Position numbers and translations under genes: made by a program. DNA of 6,922 nt from Acidobacteriota bacterium (GTDB taxonomy: Bacteria; Acidobacteriota; Aminicenantia; Aminicenantales; Saccharicenantaceae), in assembly GCA_003476685.1 (NCBI GenBank), contig DMVN01000123.1:1-6922 (forward strand), in the 5' to 3' direction. Shown here piece after piece: positions 1 to 6,550 of the stretch (positions within the stretch are counted from its first letter, which is position 1; each line of letters starts with the position of its first letter). The notes below the pieces were generated by a model. It made no database searches, was not told the DNA's origin, and saw only the letters and a list, made by a program, of their open reading frames with translations.

Positions 1-177
1 CAGCAGAAGATGATGCTGCTGATGCCTTTCATTTTTACCATTTTCTTCATGAATTTTCAGGCCGGATTGGTGCTGTACTGGTTGACCAATAATGTTCTGC
101 AAATAGCTCAGCAAGCCATTATGAACCGGATGATGGCTCGCAAGAGGGAGTCCGATGGAAAAAGAAGAAAGAAATAA
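1..177 (+). CDS. yidC: Membrane protein insertase YidC, C-terminal end (partial)
   Basis: Frame 1 is open from the window edge to TAA at 175-177 and gives 58 residues. They match the last transmembrane segment and tail of YidC/Oxa1 insertases: a hydrophobic [13 protein letters not shown] stretch, then [21 protein letters not shown], the family's NFPAGLVLYW...N...QQ signature with Q in place of the usual P. The end is a short basic tail ([12 protein letters not shown]), which in this family faces the cytoplasm and can contact ribosomes. YidC inserts and folds inner-membrane proteins with or without SecYEG. The 5' part lies outside the window, so the presence of the periplasmic domain typical of Gram-negative YidC cannot be judged. 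The last 23 bases overlap khpB in another frame, and yidC-khpB adjacency is a classical arrangement. It is too short to appear in simple ORF lists but is well supported by motif and context. Confidence 0.93.
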   Translation, partial: QQKMMLLMPFIFTIFFMNFQAGLVLYWLTNNVLQIAQQAIMNRMMARKRESDGKRRKK

Positions 178-832
178 CCAGCCAAGACAGAGCCAAGTTA
201 TTGAAAAACAAGAATTTAAGGGCAGAAGCCTGGAAGATGTGCTCAGCCTGGCCGAGCACGTGCTGAAGGTCCCGCGGGACCAGTTTAACTATGAAATCGT
301 CACCGAAAAAACCAAGCTCTTCGGCTTGAAGAATAAAGAAATAGTCATCAGGGCCTGGCTCAAAACCGAGGATGAATCCGGCGCGGTGGAAGTCTTCCTC
401 CGAAACCTGATGAAGGTTTTCCCGCTGGAGCTCACCTACCAGGTCAAAAAAAGAGACCAGATGATTTATGTGGTTTTTGACGGTGAAGACCGCAAGCTGC
501 TCCTGAAAAATGATGGAGCGCTGCTGCTGGCCATCCAGCACATCCTGAATAAAATCTCCACCCAGAAGGTCCAGGCTGATTGCGAATTTTTCCGGCGGCG
601 CAAAGAAAAGCAATTGAAAGAATATGCCCTGCAGGTAGCTCAGAAGGTTAAGGAAACCGGTCAGGAAGAAATCCTGGATTTTATGAATCCTTATGAAAGA
701 CGGATTATTCACATCGCCGTCAACCAGCTGCCCGGGCTGACCACCGAGAGTCTGGGCGAGGGATTTCTGAAAAAAGTCAGGGTCTTTCCGGTGGCCGACG
801 ACAGCCAGAAAAAACGGGTCAGCCAGGATTAA
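155..832 (+). CDS. khpB: KhpB/Jag RNA-binding protein (Jag_N-KH-R3H)
   Basis: The 225-residue protein has the three-part Jag/KhpB (EloR) architecture. Residues about 20-70 are the Jag N-terminal domain ([20 protein letters not shown], then [14 protein letters not shown]). Residues about 75-135 are a type II KH domain ending in AIQHILNKI. Residues about 150-212 are an R3H domain with NPYERRIIH, in which R182 and H186 form the RxxxH motif, followed by TTESLGEG. KhpB, usually with KhpA, binds RNA and in Gram-positives influences cell elongation and division; in this lineage its role is inferred. The start at 155 is supported by AGAGGGAG at 143-150, though spacing is short (4 nt), and the gene overlaps yidC by 23 nt. 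Odd feature: the KH GXXG loop reads KNDG (118-121), lacking the first glycine, which may weaken nucleic-acid binding by this domain. The family assignment is firm. Confidence 0.95.
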   Translation: MEKEERNNQPRQSQVIEKQEFKGRSLEDVLSLAEHVLKVPRDQFNYEIVTEKTKLFGLKNKEIVIRAWLKTEDESGAVEVFLRNLMKVFPLELTYQVKKRDQMIYVVFDGEDRKLLLKNDGALLLAIQHILNKISTQKVQADCEFFRRRKEKQLKEYALQVAQKVKETGQEEILDFMNPYERRIIHIAVNQLPGLTTESLGEGFLKKVRVFPVADDSQKKRVSQD

Positions 833-890
833 ACGGAGCTGGCCGCGGGCTTCTGTTTACTATCTTCAAATCTGCGATTAAAATTAGAAT
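833..890 (+). promoter_or_regulatory. Possible internal promoter before mnmE
   Basis: This 58-nt spacer is the only real gap between khpB and mnmE. It contains TTTACT (856-861), 17 nt, then TAAAAT (879-884), a fair match to sigma-70 -35 and -10 boxes (4/6 and 5/6). A weak hairpin, GGAGC 835-839 with GCTTC 849-853 (one G-U pair), precedes it and is followed by TGTTT, so weak attenuation of upstream transcription is conceivable. The promoter would start RNA at about 891, exactly at the mnmE ATG. No Shine-Dalgarno sequence is visible before that ATG. Promoter-like hexamers occur by chance in AT-rich spacers, so the call is tentative. Confidence 0.35.
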
Positions 891-2267
891 ATGAACCAGA
901 CCCTGGAAGATACCATCATCGCCGTTTCTACTCCGGCCGGGCCGGGGGGAATCGGCATCATTCGCTTGAGCGGGCCGGAAGCCCTGCCCATTGCCAGGAA
1001 AATCTTTTCCATAAGAGACAGGGACCCGGCCGCCTCTCCCCGGATGATGTGCTTTGGCTACCTGCATGACCCGGAGTCAGGGGAAGTTCTGGATGCTGGC
1101 TACCTGTGCTATTTCCCTGCCACGCATTCATATACCAGGGAAGAGGTAGTCGAGCTTAACCTGCACGGCTCTCCTGTTTTGCTGGCGGAAGCGGTAAAAC
1201 TGGGAATAAAGGCCGGGGCCCGGCTGGCTCACCCGGGGGAATTCACCCTGCGGGCTTACCTCCACGGGCGGATTGACATCATCCAGGCCGAAGCCATTAA
1301 CGACCTGATTCGGGCCTGTTCTCTGGACCAGGCCCGGGTTTCTTTCAGGCAGCTGGAAGGCAGTCTATCCAGAAAGATGGCGGCCATAAGGGAGAAAGTG
1401 GTTGAATTGTTGAGCCTGGTAGAAACCAGCCTGGAGTTTGCGGAAGAAGAGCCAGAAGTTAGTCCGGACCAGCTCCGGGATACCCTGGACGAACTCATAA
1501 CTGACCTGGGAAAGCTGGTCAGGAGTTATGAACAGGGTCGGGCTATGCTGGAAGGCCTGAGCGTGGCCATCCTCGGCAAGACCAATGTCGGCAAATCCAC
1601 CCTGTTCAACGCCCTGCTGGAGGAGGAAAGGGCCATAGTCACTCCCTACCCCGGGACGACCAGGGATTTTATCAGGGAAAATATCCTTCTAGACGGAGTT
1701 CTTATCAAGCTGGTAGACATGGCCGGGTTCGGCCAGGCCCAGCACCCGGTGGAAGAAGAAGGAATGGTCAGGGGGCAAAGGCTGGCCGAAAAGGCCGACG
1801 GCCTTCTCTTGGTCCTGGACGCTTCCAGGAAGGAAACCAGAGAAGATTTCCAGCTGCTGGAAAAATTCGGCCAGAAGAAAATGGTCCTGGTCTTTAACAA
1901 GGCCGACCTGGAACCGAAAATTAACAGGGATAAAATCCTGGCCGCTTCCCCTGGGGCACCCTGGGTGGAAGTTTCGGCCCTGACCGGTGAAAATCTGGAC
2001 GAACTAAAAAAGCTGATGCTCCGGACTTTTTCTCCGCCGGCTGAAAAGCAGGAAGAAATCATTCTCCATGAACGACAGAAAACCCTGGTTGAGAACATGA
2101 AGCAGGACCTGGAAAGAGCCAGGCGACTGCTGGAGGAAGGATACGGGGAGGAGCTGGTGGCTGAAGCCGTAAGGGAAGTTTTGCCGGCCATAGGGCAATT
2201 AACGGGAGAGGTCAGCAGCCAGGAAGTCCTGGAAGAAATTTTCAGCCGGTTTTGTATAGGGAAATGA
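891..2267 (+). CDS. mnmE: tRNA modification GTPase MnmE
   Basis: With MnmG this protein forms the complex that adds (carboxymethyl)aminomethyl groups to C5 of wobble uridine 34 in certain tRNAs, using tetrahydrofolate-bound one-carbon units and GTP hydrolysis. The 458 residues are the usual family length. The N-terminal folate-binding domain starts [22 protein letters not shown] and contains [21 protein letters not shown] (115-135). The inserted G domain has GKTNVGKST (229-237), TTRD (256-259), DMAG (276-279, normally DTAG), NKAD (336-339) and SAL (362-364). The glutamate of the switch II PVEEEG segment aligns with the catalytic Glu of E. coli MnmE. The C terminus FCIGK (454-458) carries the invariant catalytic-type cysteine C455. 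The ATG at 891 begins the conserved N terminus directly, but no Shine-Dalgarno is evident. It overlaps mnmG by 4 nt (ATGA), fitting production of a 1:1 partner. Confidence 0.98.
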   Translation: MNQTLEDTIIAVSTPAGPGGIGIIRLSGPEALPIARKIFSIRDRDPAASPRMMCFGYLHDPESGEVLDAGYLCYFPATHSYTREEVVELNLHGSPVLLAEAVKLGIKAGARLAHPGEFTLRAYLHGRIDIIQAEAINDLIRACSLDQARVSFRQLEGSLSRKMAAIREKVVELLSLVETSLEFAEEEPEVSPDQLRDTLDELITDLGKLVRSYEQGRAMLEGLSVAILGKTNVGKSTLFNALLEEERAIVTPYPGTTRDFIRENILLDGVLIKLVDMAGFGQAQHPVEEEGMVRGQRLAEKADGLLLVLDASRKETREDFQLLEKFGQKKMVLVFNKADLEPKINRDKILAASPGAPWVEVSALTGENLDELKKLMLRTFSPPAEKQEEIILHERQKTLVENMKQDLERARRLLEEGYGEELVAEAVREVLPAIGQLTGEVSSQEVLEEIFSRFCIGK

Positions 2268-4147
2268 ACCAGAAGCCGTTTGCCGAGGAATACGAGGTGG
2301 TGGTGGTCGGAGCCGGTCATGCCGGCTGCGAGGCGGCCGCGGCTGCCGCCCGCCTGGGAGCGGCCACCTGCCTTTTAACCATTCACCTTGAGACCATCGC
2401 TCAGATGTCCTGTAACCCGGCTATAGGAGGCCTGGCCAAAGGACATCTGGTGCGGGAAATAGATGCCCTCGGGGGGCTTATGGGGCTTCTGGCTGATGAA
2501 ACCGGCATCCATTTTCGCCTGTTAAACAGGAGCCGCGGCGGAGCGGTTCAGGGGCCGAGGGCCCAGTGCGACAAGACCGCCTACCGGCTCACCATGAAGC
2601 AATGGCTGGAGAATATAAAGAACCTGCGGATACTCCAGGCGGTAGTAACCGGTCTGGTGATTGAGAAAGACCGGGTTGGAGGGGTTGTATGCCAGGACGG
2701 CACCAGGATAAAAGCTGGAGCGGTCATCCTGACGCCGGGCACCTTCCTTAATGGGCTCATCCATATCGGTCTTAACAGTTATCCGGCCGGAAGGGCCAAC
2801 GAACCGCCAGCAGTGGAGCTGGCCCGGGCCTTGAGAGAAGCGGGTTTCAAGATGCTCAGGCTGAAGACCGGGACTCCGATGAGGCTCGACAGGAACAGCA
2901 TTGACTGGGAGAAATTCAAACCCCAGCCGGGAGATGATGAGCCCGTGGCCTTTTCTTTCAGGACGAACCGGCCGCTTAAAAACCTTGTAGTCTGTTACGT
3001 TGGCTATACAAACCAGAAAACTCATGAGGTAATCAGGAAAAACCTGGATAAATCTCCCCTGTTCAGCGGGATAATCAAGGGAATAGGTCCGAGGTACTGC
3101 CCTTCAATTGAGGACAAGGTGGTGAAATTCCCCCATCACCAGCGGCACCAGTTCTTTTTGGAACCGGAAGGCCTAAACACCGCGGAAATATATGTCAACG
3201 GATTATCTTCCAGCCTGCCTTACGAAGTGCAGAAGGAAATTTTGCAGAGCATACCCGGACTGGACCAGGCTAAGATACTGCGGCCAGCCTACGGGATAGA
3301 ATATGATGCCGTATCCCCGACCGAGCTGAAACCTACCCTGGAAACCAGAAAAATCAAAAATCTTTACCTGGCTGGACAGATAAACGGGACTTCAGGCTAT
3401 GAGGAAGCTGCGGCCCAGGGGCTGATGACCGGGATAAATGCAGTCCTCAACCTGAGAGGCCTGGCACCTTTTGTCCTGGGCCGGCACGAGGCTTATATCG
3501 GAGTATTGATTGACGACCTGATTTCTTTCGGGGTGGACGAGCCTTACCGTCTTTTCACTTCCCGGGCCGAATACCGACTCAACCTGAGGATTGATAACGC
3601 TGACCGGAGATTGTTGCCCTATGGCTTCAAGCTCGGGCTCATCAGCGAAGAAGAATACCAGAAATTCCTGGAAAAACAGGAAAGAATCAGGCAGACCATA
3701 GAACTCTTGCGGCGGGAAAAATTAACAGATGAGAAAGGAGAGGCTATCCCGGCCGTCAATTATTTAAGAAAACCGGGAATAAGCTGGAAAATGCTGGCAG
3801 AGAAAATAAAGCTACCGGTAAACCTCAGCCCGGAAGAGGTAAGAACCTTAGAATCTGAGATAAAGTATGAGGGCTACCTGAAGAAACAGGAAAAAGAAAT
3901 AAGCAGAATTATGAAACTGGATGCTCTGATCATCCCCCCCGATATAAATTTCCGGGAAGTGCCGGGGCTCACCCGAGAACAGGTGGAAAAACTGGAAAAG
4001 AACAGGCCAGAAAACATGGGCCAGGTAAAAAAAATAGCTGGAATTACGCCGGCGGCTGTCTATAATATTTATCTATATCTTGAGGTTATCAGAAAAAAGA
4101 ACCTCGGGATTGATGTTCCACGTGGAACATACGAACCAGATGAATAA
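2264..4147 (+). CDS. mnmG: tRNA uridine-34 modification enzyme MnmG (GidA), FAD-dependent
   Basis: This is the FAD/NADH-binding partner of MnmE in wobble-uridine (xm5U34) synthesis. The 627 residues are normal length. Visible motifs are the dinucleotide-binding loop [10 protein letters not shown] (16-25), [24 protein letters not shown] (48-71), GPRAQCDK (97-104), [11 protein letters not shown] (276-286) with the conserved cysteine C279, [17 protein letters not shown] (370-386), SRAEYRL (433-439), and the helical C-terminal domain that binds MnmE and tRNA ([15 protein letters not shown], about 593-607). I prefer ATG 2264, which gives a 4-nt ATGA overlap with the mnmE stop. An in-frame TTG at 2252 would add four residues (MYRE). 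The initiation region has only a weak AGGGA close to the ATG, suggesting translational coupling. The last codons (D617-T622, DVPRGT) are encoded by the parS palindrome. The gene overlaps parA by 8 nt. rsmG, the usual downstream neighbour, is absent. Confidence 0.98.
   Translation: MNQKPFAEEYEVVVVGAGHAGCEAAAAAARLGAATCLLTIHLETIAQMSCNPAIGGLAKGHLVREIDALGGLMGLLADETGIHFRLLNRSRGGAVQGPRAQCDKTAYRLTMKQWLENIKNLRILQAVVTGLVIEKDRVGGVVCQDGTRIKAGAVILTPGTFLNGLIHIGLNSYPAGRANEPPAVELARALREAGFKMLRLKTGTPMRLDRNSIDWEKFKPQPGDDEPVAFSFRTNRPLKNLVVCYVGYTNQKTHEVIRKNLDKSPLFSGIIKGIGPRYCPSIEDKVVKFPHHQRHQFFLEPEGLNTAEIYVNGLSSSLPYEVQKEILQSIPGLDQAKILRPAYGIEYDAVSPTELKPTLETRKIKNLYLAGQINGTSGYEEAAAQGLMTGINAVLNLRGLAPFVLGRHEAYIGVLIDDLISFGVDEPYRLFTSRAEYRLNLRIDNADRRLLPYGFKLGLISEEEYQKFLEKQERIRQTIELLRREKLTDEKGEAIPAVNYLRKPGISWKMLAEKIKLPVNLSPEEVRTLESEIKYEGYLKKQEKEISRIMKLDALIIPPDINFREVPGLTREQVEKLEKNRPENMGQVKKIAGITPAAVYNIYLYLEVIRKKNLGIDVPRGTYEPDE
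4113..4130. promoter_or_regulatory. parS: parS centromere site (ParB-binding palindrome)
   Basis: ATGTTCCACGTGGAACAT is a perfect 18-bp palindrome. Its 16-bp core TGTTCCACGTGGAACA (4114-4129) is a well-known bacterial parS variant; the B. subtilis form is TGTTTCACGTGAAACA. It lies inside the 3' end of mnmG, where it encodes DVPRGT in the mnmG frame, and 10 bp before the chosen parA start. ParB dimers bind such sites, load as CTP-dependent clamps and spread, nucleating the partition complex that ParA moves. Placement next to parAB is typical and supports chromosomal rather than plasmid origin. ParB bound here could also affect parA expression; that is inference. No second copy was seen in the window. 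Confidence 0.96.
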
Positions 4148-4895
4148 GATTATTGCTGTTGCCAATCAGAAAGGTGGCGTCGGGAAAACCACCACTGCTA
4201 TCAACCTGGGAGCCTCTCTGGCCTTAAGGAACCTGCGGGTGCTGATTATTGACCTGGACCCTCAGGGAATGGCCACGGTTGGACTGGGCCGGCCTAAAGA
4301 AAAAGGAAAAGGTATCTACCAGGCTCTGCTGAACGGCCAGGATGTCATGCAATGCCTTTCACCTACCGAACTGGAAAATCTTTTTCTTTGCGCCTGCTCG
4401 CCTGAGTTGAGCGGAGCCGAGGCCGAGCTTTACCAGGTTGAAGGCCGGGAAAGCAGGCTGAAGACGGCTCTGGCCGGGGTCCGCAAGCTTTTTAATTTTA
4501 TCCTGATTGACTGCCCTCCCTCACTCGGTTTCCTGACCATAAATGCTCTGTCAGCCGCAGATTCCATCCTAATCCCGGTTCAGGCGGAATTCTTCTGCAT
4601 GGAAGGTATTCCCGACCTTTTTCACACCCTGGACATGGTCAGGACCTATTTTAACCCACAGCTTTACATAGAAGGCATACTCTTAACCATGTTTGACGAG
4701 CGGACCAACCTGGCCCGCCAGGTGGCCGAGGAAATAAGAAATTCGTTGCGCGGGGTGCTCTTAAACACCATAATTCCGAGGAGCATCAGGCTGGCCGAAG
4801 CCCCCAGTTTTGGCCAGCCGGTAGTTATCTATGACCCCAAATCGAAAGGGGCAGAGGCCTACATGAATCTGGCAGAGGAGTTGATAAAGAAATGA
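4140..4895 (+). CDS. parA: Chromosome-partitioning ATPase ParA (Soj)
   Basis: This is a small ParA/MinD-type Walker ATPase that binds DNA nonspecifically as an ATP dimer and is stimulated by ParB at parS to segregate replicated origins. The 251 residues match chromosomal Soj length, with no extra N-terminal helix-turn-helix as in type Ia plasmid ParA. Motifs are the deviant Walker [10 protein letters not shown] (11-19), Walker A' IIDLDPQG (36-43), Walker B ILIDCPPS (121-128), [11 protein letters not shown] (146-156) and the C-terminal block [16 protein letters not shown] (212-227) that contributes to DNA binding. The common NATSGLG after DPQG is MATVGLG here. The start is uncertain. ATG 4140 begins the conserved [16 protein letters not shown] 4113 would add nine residues encoded by parS (MFHVEHTNQ), and a TTG at 4080 would add 20. 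None has a strong Shine-Dalgarno. It overlaps mnmG by 8 nt and parB by 4 nt (ATGA). Confidence 0.97.
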   Translation: MNKIIAVANQKGGVGKTTTAINLGASLALRNLRVLIIDLDPQGMATVGLGRPKEKGKGIYQALLNGQDVMQCLSPTELENLFLCACSPELSGAEAELYQVEGRESRLKTALAGVRKLFNFILIDCPPSLGFLTINALSAADSILIPVQAEFFCMEGIPDLFHTLDMVRTYFNPQLYIEGILLTMFDERTNLARQVAEEIRNSLRGVLLNTIIPRSIRLAEAPSFGQPVVIYDPKSKGAEAYMNLAEELIKK

Positions 4896-5740
4896 CCAAA
4901 AAAGCACTGGGCAAAGGCCTGGGAGCCTTTATTCCCGAAGAGTTCGGCATCTTAAAAGAAGACCGTTATGCCGAGGTGGAAATCGAAAAAGTCCAGCCCA
5001 ACCCCCGGCAGCCAAGGACCGTCTTTGACGACCAGTCAATCGAGGAGCTGGCCAGGTCGATAAGAGAGACCGGTATCATCCAGCCGGTCCTGGTCGTACC
5101 GGAGGATGACCATTACCTGATAGTGGTGGGTGAGAGACGCTGGCGGGCGGCCCAGAAAGCCGGGCTGCGCTCCATCCCGGTAATAATCAGGAATCTGGCC
5201 CGGGAAAAACAGCTGGAGATTCAGCTCGTCGAAAATATCCACCGGGAAGACCTGAACCCGCTGGAAATCGCCCAGGCTTTTCAGCAATTAAGTTCGGAGC
5301 TCGGACTGACTCAGCAGGAAATTGCCGATAAAGTCGGTAAGGACCGGGCTTCGGTGGCCAATTACCTCAGACTGCTCAAGTTGCCGGAAGAAATCAAGAG
5401 CTACATCCTGGAAGGAAAATTGTCCATGGGCCAAGCCCGGGCCCTGCTGGCCCTGGAGGAAGCGGAGCTCCAGCTCCAGGTGGCCAGGATGGTAGTGGAC
5501 AAGCAACTGTCGGTTAGAGAAACCGAAAGACTGGTGCAGAGGTTTAAGGAAAAGCCACCGCGGGCTCAGAAAACTCTGGCTGACCCCGACCTGAAAGCGG
5601 TGGAGGAAGAACTAATCAGGTTCCTCGGAACCAAGGTGGCTATTACCGGCAACAGAAACAAGGGAGCCATCAAGATATTTTATTTTTCTCTGGAGGACCT
5701 TAACCGGATTTATGATAAGATTAAAGGAGCGAAAAGATGA
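4892..5740 (+). CDS. parB: Chromosome-partitioning protein ParB (Spo0J), CTPase clamp
   Basis: This is the ParB/Spo0J DNA-binding CTPase that recognises parS, spreads along DNA and activates ParA. The 282 residues are standard. The N-terminal KKALGKGLGAFI (3-14) is the basic ParA-activating peptide. The CTP-binding domain shows NPRQPR (37-42), GIIQPVLV (61-68), GERRWRAAQKAGLRSIP (80-96) and ENIHREDLNPLEIAQAF (114-130). The parS-reading helix-turn-helix is LTQQEIADKVGKDRASVANYLRLLKLP (139-165). The C-terminal dimerisation segment is about 231-282 (GAIKIFYFSLEDLNRIYDKI). The family's usual GHARALL is GQARALL here (180-186). The start at 4892 overlaps the parA stop as ATGA and has AGAGGAG at 4874-4880, 11 nt upstream. 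A canonical parS lies about 760 bp upstream, so the partner site, ATPase and CTPase form a complete partition module. Confidence 0.97.
   Translation: MTKKALGKGLGAFIPEEFGILKEDRYAEVEIEKVQPNPRQPRTVFDDQSIEELARSIRETGIIQPVLVVPEDDHYLIVVGERRWRAAQKAGLRSIPVIIRNLAREKQLEIQLVENIHREDLNPLEIAQAFQQLSSELGLTQQEIADKVGKDRASVANYLRLLKLPEEIKSYILEGKLSMGQARALLALEEAELQLQVARMVVDKQLSVRETERLVQRFKEKPPRAQKTLADPDLKAVEEELIRFLGTKVAITGNRNKGAIKIFYFSLEDLNRIYDKIKGAKR
5723..5729 (+). promoter_or_regulatory. Ribosome binding site of the bactofilin gene
   Basis: AAAGGAG ends 7 nt before ATG 5737, inside the last codons of parB. It is the best Shine-Dalgarno match in the operon. It supports starting the bactofilin at 5737 rather than at ATG 5773, which has a looser GGAAGAGAG upstream. 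Confidence 0.8.
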
Positions 5741-6147
5741 AAGATAAAGAAAAAGAGAAAGGAAGAGAGATAATGACTGATGAGTCCCGCCTGGCCGGGT
5801 TGATTGACCAGGGCACAGAACTCAAAGGCGAATTGAATTTCAAGGGTTCATTCCGGATCGAAGGCTATTTCCAGGGCAAGATAAATTCTGATGCCATGCT
5901 CATCATAGGAGAAAAGGGTAAGGTTGAAGCCGATGTCAAGGTCGGACAACTGATCATAAACGGGGAAATAAGAGGAAATCTCCAGGCCCGGGACAGGATA
6001 GAAGTCCATAACCGCGGCCGGGTCTATGGCAGCCTGATCACTCCCCGCCTGGTAGTGGAAGAAGGGGCTTACCTGGAAGCTAACTGCCAGACCACTGATG
6101 TCACTGCCGCTCCTGCGGCCGAGCCGGGAACCAAGCCGGCTCCCTGA
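5737..6147 (+). CDS. Bactofilin family cytoskeletal protein
   Basis: Bactofilins are small bacterial proteins that polymerise without nucleotide into filaments through a right-handed beta-helix; they act in cell shape, polar organisation, and in some species ParABS positioning. The 136 residues show the full domain at about 18-117: LIDQGTELKGELNFKGSFRIEGYFQGKI, then glycine-spaced hydrophobic strands (LIIGEKGKVEADVKVGQLIINGEIRGNL, RGRVYGSLITPRLVVEEGAYLEANCQ). These repeated turns are the beta-helix rungs. The N terminus (MKDKEKEKGREIM) is highly charged and the C-terminal tail (about 120-136) is Ala/Pro-rich and probably disordered. No transmembrane segment is seen. The start at 5737 overlaps the parB stop by 4 nt (ATGA); ATG 5773 (M13) is an alternative. 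Being last in a parAB operon suggests a link to chromosome partition or polar anchoring, by analogy with Myxococcus; this is inference. It is the last + strand gene before the spacer. Confidence 0.93.
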   Translation: MKDKEKEKGREIMTDESRLAGLIDQGTELKGELNFKGSFRIEGYFQGKINSDAMLIIGEKGKVEADVKVGQLIINGEIRGNLQARDRIEVHNRGRVYGSLITPRLVVEEGAYLEANCQTTDVTAAPAAEPGTKPAP

Positions 6148-6206
6148 GCTGCCCGGCTCTGACCGCGGAAATAATTCTGTCAGGAGAGTTTTAACCGCAA
6201 GTTCTG

Positions 6207-6256
6207 ATATATGAATAGCTGTTCATGTATTATTATATGAACAAACATTCATATAT
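6207..6256. repeat. AT-rich double palindrome between convergent genes
   Basis: Two 20-nt arms, 6207-6226 and 6237-6256, form an inverted repeat around GTATTATTAT: ATATATGAAT pairs for 10 bp, then a 3-nt mismatch, then TGTTCAT for 7 bp. Each arm is itself a small palindrome, ATGAA-N6-TTCAT (6211-6226 and 6237-6252), with centres 26 bp apart. The structure lies 59 bp after the bactofilin stop, and its last base is part of the TAA of the small - strand gene. It may be a hairpin at the ends of two convergent transcripts, or a pair of operators for a dimeric regulator (TetR-type sites have such a shape). No T-run follows on either strand, so it is not a standard intrinsic terminator. Confidence 0.7.
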
Positions 6257-6390
6257 TAATCCGGTTTCATTTCAGCCTGAGGGCTGGAAGCCGCGACTTC
6301 CGGCGCTTGATTGAGGCAAACAGCGGCCTGCCTGCGAAAGTTTCCCGTCACCTTCTCGGTCAGGTCCAGTTTGGTTGACGCTCTGGCCAT
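6256..6390 (-). CDS. Small hypothetical protein, 44 residues
   Basis: I do not recognise this protein. The - strand frame starts at ATG (6390-6388) and stops at TAA (6258-6256). It begins MARASTKLDLTEKVTGNF, continues RRQAAVCLNQAP, and ends in an Ala/Ser/Pro-rich acidic tail to MKPD. It has one cysteine, a basic amphipathic-looking centre, and no signal peptide or membrane segment. Support for a real gene: GGAGAG sits 6 nt upstream of the ATG (6397-6402 on the + strand); G or C fills about 27 of 43 third codon positions although the flanks are very AT-rich; and the frame fills the GC-rich island exactly between the AT-rich tract and the palindrome. Against it: it is short, has no known homologue that I can name, and has no convincing promoter. 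It is convergent with the bactofilin. Confidence 0.55.
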   Translation of the reverse strand: MARASTKLDLTEKVTGNFRRQAAVCLNQAPEVAASSPQAEMKPD

Positions 6391-6396
6391 CGTAAT

Positions 6397-6402
6397 CTCT
6401 CC
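6397..6402 (-). promoter_or_regulatory. Ribosome binding site of the small - strand gene
   Basis: On the - strand this reads GGAGAG, followed by ATTACG and then ATG. Spacing of 6 nt is near optimal. It decides the start of the 44-residue gene and is a main reason for proposing it. Confidence 0.5.
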
Positions 6403-6550
6403 ATTTCTGGGCATTGGTTAGCCGGGCGGTTGTTTTATTCTTAAATTTCTATTTTCTTAATATTTATTATCCAGATATTTATTTTCCAGGCGAATTATAA
6501 GTCTGGAAAGCTTCCTTTCGGCCTAGCGACAGAGAAACAATGCTTAAAAT

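Noticed and set aside
119..712. Long - strand frame opposite yidC/khpB
   Set aside because: It is a shadow of the khpB coding frame, with no family motif and no ribosome binding site.
1646..2320. Ser/Arg-rich 224-codon - strand frame opposite mnmE
   Set aside because: Low-complexity composition is typical of an antisense shadow of a Glu/Leu-rich gene, and mnmE is certain.
6121..6159. GC-rich alternative hairpins at the bactofilin end (GAGCCGG 6121-6127 with CCGGCTC at 6136-6142 or 6153-6159)
   Set aside because: The hairpins are mutually exclusive, lie partly within the coding end, and have no T-run. GC-rich Ala/Pro codons easily give such matches. This is not called a terminator.
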